Below, piece by piece: positions 6,399 through 9,268 of a stretch of 9,268 nt of DNA. The DNA lies in the NCBI GenBank assembly GCA_903835145.1, contig CAILMA010000282.1:1-9268 (forward strand). Reading direction: 5' to 3'. How positions within the stretch are numbered: the first letter of the stretch is position 1; every line of letters begins with the position of its first letter. The notes under the pieces were generated by a model. That model was not told the origin of the DNA. It ran no database searches and worked only from the letters and a program-made list of their open reading frames with translations. The DNA is from an uncultured Bacteroidota bacterium. Lineage in GTDB: Bacteria > Bacteroidota > Bacteroidia > Chitinophagales > Chitinophagaceae. A program made the position numbers and the translations under genes.

Positions 6399-8567
6399 CT
6401 AAAGGTGGATTTTTATGCCTCCATTTGCGACAAAGCCATCGAGGGGGGCGTAGATGTCGCGGAATTGGGGTTTGGTGGAGCTGCCGGTGTATATTGCCCC
6501 GTAACGGGTTTGCCTGATGTCCAACATGTTTTCAAAATTTATGAAAAGTGAAAACTTTTTCCAAAGTCTTTCGGCCATGAAGCCGCAGAGCCAGTAATCG
6601 CGCCCTGTTGTTCCGTCGCTTAACTTTTGTGGGCTATAGTAGTATGCCTCGGCGCCAATTTTCCATTTGTTTTCAACTTCATACATCAGCACAGAATTGG
6701 TATGGTGTTTTGGTGTAAGCGGGGTTTCGGTATAGGAGCCATTGTTGTCGATGTGGGAATGGGTGTAGGTATAGCCGAGAAAGAGTTTTAGTGGCCCATG
6801 TCCTATTTTTACGTTCGTTTCAGCTCCCATTGCATCAATATGTGCGGAAAGATTTTGGAATTGGTAGACGCCACTGCCCAAGTAGGTTAACACGAGGGGA
6901 TTATCAAGCCGGGTATAGAAAAACAACTGATTGATGCTCAGCGTGAACTTGGCATCGGCGAAGAAGGTTTTATAATTGGCATCCCAATTTATACCGTAGC
7001 TCCGCTCCAGTATGTTCTTTCCTTCAAAGGCGGGTAGCACATTTTTATAATTTATGCGTTCGCTTTCTTCGGTAAATATTGTAGGCGTTTTGTATCCTAA
7101 ACCGCCTCCGAGGCGAGATGATATTTTTTTATTTGGCTTGTATAGGAGCGATACACGTGGTAGAATTGCGGGTGCATAATCAAGCACATAGTCGGCACGC
7201 AAGCCTGTTTCTAAAACCAGGTGTTCATTTATGTCCCAGGTGTTTTGCGCAAAAGCGCCTAAAGTTGTAATGATGTAGTTACGGGAAGGAATGTTTGTAG
7301 TACGAATTTCCTGAAAATTGTCATTTACAATGTTAGCACCGAAATTCCATTCTGACTTGTTCCTTTTTTTGAAATAGTTTATTTCGGTGAAGGCACTTGT
7401 TTGTGTTCCATCGAAAGTGTAATCGGGCAGGTTGATGATGCGGTTGAAATGGTCGATGCTGTTTTTGAAAGTCAGTACTCCGTTGTTGCTAAAAGTGTGC
7501 CTGAGCTCGAGTTCAGAGCTTATTCTTTCTGTTTTGTTGCGCTCGTAGTAGGTGTGTAAGCTGTCGGTTTCACCGCTAAGATATTTTATGTCGCCACCCA
7601 GTCTGTTCTCAAACGAGGTATTAATACCCAATATAAGCTGAGTTTTTGCCGTGAAATAGATGAATAGTTTAGGGTTGAAGGTGTAGCGGGTAAATTGCGG
7701 TATTGCCGTAAACAAAGTGCCATCGGGTGCATAGGCAGAATTGGTGTTCCTGGCGGCATAAATAGTTATGCCTATTTTTCCGAATCTCTGACCATAGTAC
7801 CCGTTTGCATCAAATCCGCCAGCGGAAGTTGCGTTTAAGATGAAACGAAGTTCGGGGTCATTTTTTGGTGTTTTTGAGATGAGATTTATTAGTCCGGCAA
7901 TAGAGCCGCCACCATATAATGTGGAGGATGACCCTTTGATGATCTCGACCTGTTTTAAATCTAACGGTGGGGTTTGCAGGAGGCCCAAGCCGCCTGAAAA
8001 GCCTGCATAGAGCGGGAATCCATCTTTCAGGATCTGCGTGTATCGCCCGTCCAGGCCTTCGATTCTGATGTCTGTATTGCCCGAAATAGCAGATGTCTGT
8101 AAGGTTTGGATTCCGGTGCTTTCGCTGAGCAACATTTTAATATCGCCGGGCTTCATATTTGCTTTCTCATCGAGCTCTTCACCGGATATAAGTTCTATGC
8201 GGGTTGCGACATCCCGAATTGTTCGGCTGCTTCTCGTTGTGCTTACGGCAACGGCCTCCAGTTCCTCACTATCGGGTTCTAAGAAGACAGTAAGCGTATC
8301 GGAGAAGGGGAATATGATGGTGTCGATTCTGGGTTTATAGCCCATAATCTGGTAATGGACTATCTGTTTACCGGCAGGGATTCCGGAGATTGATGCGAAG
8401 CCGTTGGTATCGGTGGTGTTTCCCAGCGTTGTGAAAGCGATGGCTGTGGTGGCGCCTTCCAGAGGCTTTTTATTTTCAATATCTTTAATAATTACATGGA
8501 ATGTGCTTTGAGCACGGGTATTTACTATGGCACAAAATGCCATTAAAAAAACAATAACGTATTTCAT
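6399..8567 (-). CDS. TonB-dependent outer-membrane receptor
   Basis: 722 residues, normal length. Signal peptide 1-19 (cut after TRA before Gln20). An N-terminal carboxypeptidase-D regulatory-like beta domain spans about 21-100 (IIKDIENKKPLEGATTAI... IPAGKQIVHYQIMGYKP). A TonB-box-like stretch LEAVAVSTTR lies at 103-112. A plug domain (about 114-234) includes IRIEGLDGRYTQILKDGFPLY and the classic VEIIKGSSSTLYGGGSIAGLINLI end. The rest is a beta-barrel of alternating aromatic strands; it ends GGIKIHL, without the usual terminal aromatic residue. It would import a ligand across the outer membrane using TonB energy. The plug region resembles BtuB-like and metal-associated receptors, and the Cys-rich neighbour 63 bases upstream supports a metal-related substrate, but the ligand cannot be read from sequence. 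Probably co-transcribed with that neighbour. Confidence 0.93.
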   Translation of the reverse strand: MKYVIVFLMAFCAIVNTRAQSTFHVIIKDIENKKPLEGATTAIAFTTLGNTTDTNGFASISGIPAGKQIVHYQIMGYKPRIDTIIFPFSDTLTVFLEPDSEELEAVAVSTTRSSRTIRDVATRIELISGEELDEKANMKPGDIKMLLSESTGIQTLQTSAISGNTDIRIEGLDGRYTQILKDGFPLYAGFSGGLGLLQTPPLDLKQVEIIKGSSSTLYGGGSIAGLINLISKTPKNDPELRFILNATSAGGFDANGYYGQRFGKIGITIYAARNTNSAYAPDGTLFTAIPQFTRYTFNPKLFIYFTAKTQLILGINTSFENRLGGDIKYLSGETDSLHTYYERNKTERISSELELRHTFSNNGVLTFKNSIDHFNRIINLPDYTFDGTQTSAFTEINYFKKRNKSEWNFGANIVNDNFQEIRTTNIPSRNYIITTLGAFAQNTWDINEHLVLETGLRADYVLDYAPAILPRVSLLYKPNKKISSRLGGGLGYKTPTIFTEESERINYKNVLPAFEGKNILERSYGINWDANYKTFFADAKFTLSINQLFFYTRLDNPLVLTYLGSGVYQFQNLSAHIDAMGAETNVKIGHGPLKLFLGYTYTHSHIDNNGSYTETPLTPKHHTNSVLMYEVENKWKIGAEAYYYSPQKLSDGTTGRDYWLCGFMAERLWKKFSLFINFENMLDIRQTRYGAIYTGSSTKPQFRDIYAPLDGFVANGGIKIHL

Positions 8568-8591
8568 CGTTCAGATAAATAAAGTAATAAA

Positions 8592-8639
8592 ATTGCATAA
8601 CGGGTATGCGTTGCATAATGTTGGAATTAGCTATGCAAT
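8592..8639. promoter_or_regulatory. Repeated ATTGCATA-like motifs before the receptor gene
   Basis: ATTGCATA at 8592-8599, GTTGCATA at 8610-8617 (18 bases later, same direction) and TATGCAAT, its inverse, at 8632-8639. The first two share TTGCATAA. They fill the short space between the small Cys-rich gene and the receptor; the third overlaps the stop codon region of the small gene. Spacing near two helical turns suggests a regulator site, but chance in AT-rich DNA is possible. Confidence 0.35.
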
Positions 8640-8975
8640 GTCGGGCGGCTGCCAAAGGAACGGGAAATACCGGGGAGAAAAAGGGCTGACGTAAACGTTG
8701 AAAATTTTGTTGCAAAAGGAAATGGCCGGTACGCATTCAAAATTGCAGTGGGCAACGACATAAGCCCCGCAATTGTGGCAGAAAAAGGGCGAGCAGTTTT
8801 TACAGCTGTCGTTGCGCTTGGGGGCCGGATGGTTTTTTTGTGTAGCGGCTTTTTTGGTTGAATACTCTTCTTCGCAGCGGTCGAATGCGCAGCAGGGAAT
8901 GCCTGTAAGCACAATGACATAGATAGCCAGGATGAATGATAGTAACCGCTTGATGGCAAAGCTAACTAAAAACAC
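8631..8975 (-). CDS. DUF6660-like small Cys-rich exported protein
   Basis: 114 residues if the GTG at 8975 is the start; this puts a hydrophobic export signal (IKRLLSFILAIYVIVLTGIPCCA) near the N-terminus, as expected. The alternative ATG at 9059 adds 28 residues that read through a 9-bp inverted repeat and look non-coding. After the signal come about ten Cys, including PCC, DSCKNCSPF and FCHNC, together with several His, then a C-terminal FLWQPPDIA. The small size, CxxC-SPF centre and WQPP-I-A ending match my memory of the DUF6660 family, often found beside TonB-dependent receptors in Bacteroidota. PC is not a standard lipobox, so it may be a soluble periplasmic protein. Metal binding is plausible from the Cys and His content but unproven. 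The start codon is the weakest part of this call. Confidence 0.65.
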   Translation of the reverse strand: MFLVSFAIKRLLSFILAIYVIVLTGIPCCAFDRCEEEYSTKKAATQKNHPAPKRNDSCKNCSPFFCHNCGAYVVAHCNFECVPAISFCNKIFNVYVSPFSPRYFPFLWQPPDIA

Positions 8976-8991
8976 AATTGAAAAATAATTG

Positions 8992-9042
8992 CCGCGGTTT
9001 AGTGTGAAGGGTTTGTGTGTTGACGGGCGTTGCAAACCGCGG
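8992..9042. repeat. 9-bp inverted repeat CCGCGGTTT/AAACCGCGG
   Basis: CCGCGGTTT at 8992-9000 and AAACCGCGG at 9034-9042 are perfect inverted copies around 33 bases. It lies between the antitoxin-like gene and the Cys-rich gene. No T-run follows on the minus strand (only ATTATTTTT a few bases on), so it could be a weak terminator or a regulator site. Confidence 0.5.
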
Positions 9043-9109
9043 AGTTTTTGGGGTTGCAAGGTCGGCAGGATTTTGAGAGCGGAGCAACAGAGTGGAGAGT
9101 ATGCGGGTT

Positions 9110-9268
9110 TTATTTTTTGTCTTTTTTGGGTTTGCCTGGTTTTTTGAGGCTCTTTTTTACTTGTTCGAGTTGTTCCAGCTTTTTCAGTGAAAGTTCAATT
9201 TTGTTCCATTCGTTGATGCCTATTACTACTGCCTTTGTAACGCCTTTGTTGTTGATGATGTAACGTAA
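9110..9268 (-). CDS. Phd/YefM-like antitoxin, C-terminal part (runs off the window)
   Basis: The minus-strand frame is open from the window edge to a TAA at 9110-9112, giving the last 52 residues. It begins LRYIINNKGVTKAVVIGINEW and continues as a charged helix NKIELSLKKLEQLEQVKKSL, with a Lys-rich tail ending KKDKK. The pattern RYI-(3-4 residues)-G-x-x-x-AVV-(I/L)-x-x-x-(E)(W/Y) is the typical start-to-middle of small Phd/YefM or related antitoxins in Bacteroidota, which bind DNA with the N-terminal part and the toxin with the C-terminal helix. No toxin gene follows downstream on this strand, so a toxin, if any, lies outside the window or is absent. Confidence 0.6.
   Translation of the reverse strand, partial: LRYIINNKGVTKAVVIGINEWNKIELSLKKLEQLEQVKKSLKKPGKPKKDKK

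Noticed and set aside
6353..6399. Direct repeat GCTGATRTTTTGS after the receptor gene
   Set aside because: Only two 13-base copies in T-rich DNA; not enough to claim a terminator or regulator site.
8627..8959. 110-codon minus-strand frame overlapping the Cys-rich gene
   Set aside because: It is a shifted frame of the same DNA; the other frame has the signal peptide, the Cys pattern and the family-like C-terminus.

Overview
The window looks like chromosomal DNA of a Bacteroidota bacterium, probably Chitinophagia or a relative. The evidence is a protein with a C-terminal type IX secretion (Por/T9SS) sorting domain, a TonB-dependent receptor with an N-terminal carboxypeptidase-D-like domain, a small Cys-rich protein resembling DUF6660, near-absent Shine-Dalgarno sequences, and promoter elements of the Bacteroidota -7 type (TAnnTTTG). 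No phage, transposase, CRISPR or obvious defence operon is visible.

Layout. Positions 1-300 hold no gene, only a (GTTT)10 microsatellite, a three-hairpin intergenic element and a long-loop hairpin that probably ends glyA. glyA (serine hydroxymethyltransferase) is on the minus strand at 301-1605. A repeat-rich gap of about 550 bases (1606-2162) separates it from a divergent plus-strand run: an SDF-family dicarboxylate/amino-acid:cation symporter (2163-3407), a small lipoprotein with a short collagen-like stretch (3540-4046), a strong terminator, a DUF1003 membrane protein (4142-4609), and a secreted six-repeat NHL beta-propeller protein with a T9SS tail (4779-6143). A second repeat-rich gap (6143-6398) carries a heptamer tandem array and three 19-bp GC-rich palindromic units. 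On the minus strand follow a TonB-dependent receptor (6399-8567), a DUF6660-like small protein directly upstream of it (8631-8975), and at the right edge the C-terminal part of a probable Phd/YefM-type antitoxin (9110-9268, partial).

How the genes relate. Most are ordinary, independent genes. The one convincing functional pair is the Cys-rich DUF6660-like protein and the receptor, same strand and 63 bases apart, with repeated ATTGCATA-like motifs between them; a metal or metal-chelate uptake role is an inference. The most interesting material is non-coding. Two copies of a 63-bp hairpin repeat between glyA and the symporter are identical except that the second carries two small insertions (19 and 24 bp), and the 19-bp one belongs to the same family as the tandem units at 6227-6283, over 4 kb away. 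This suggests a micro-element that inserts into, or expands within, intergenic hairpin repeats. I found no clearly new multi-gene system.
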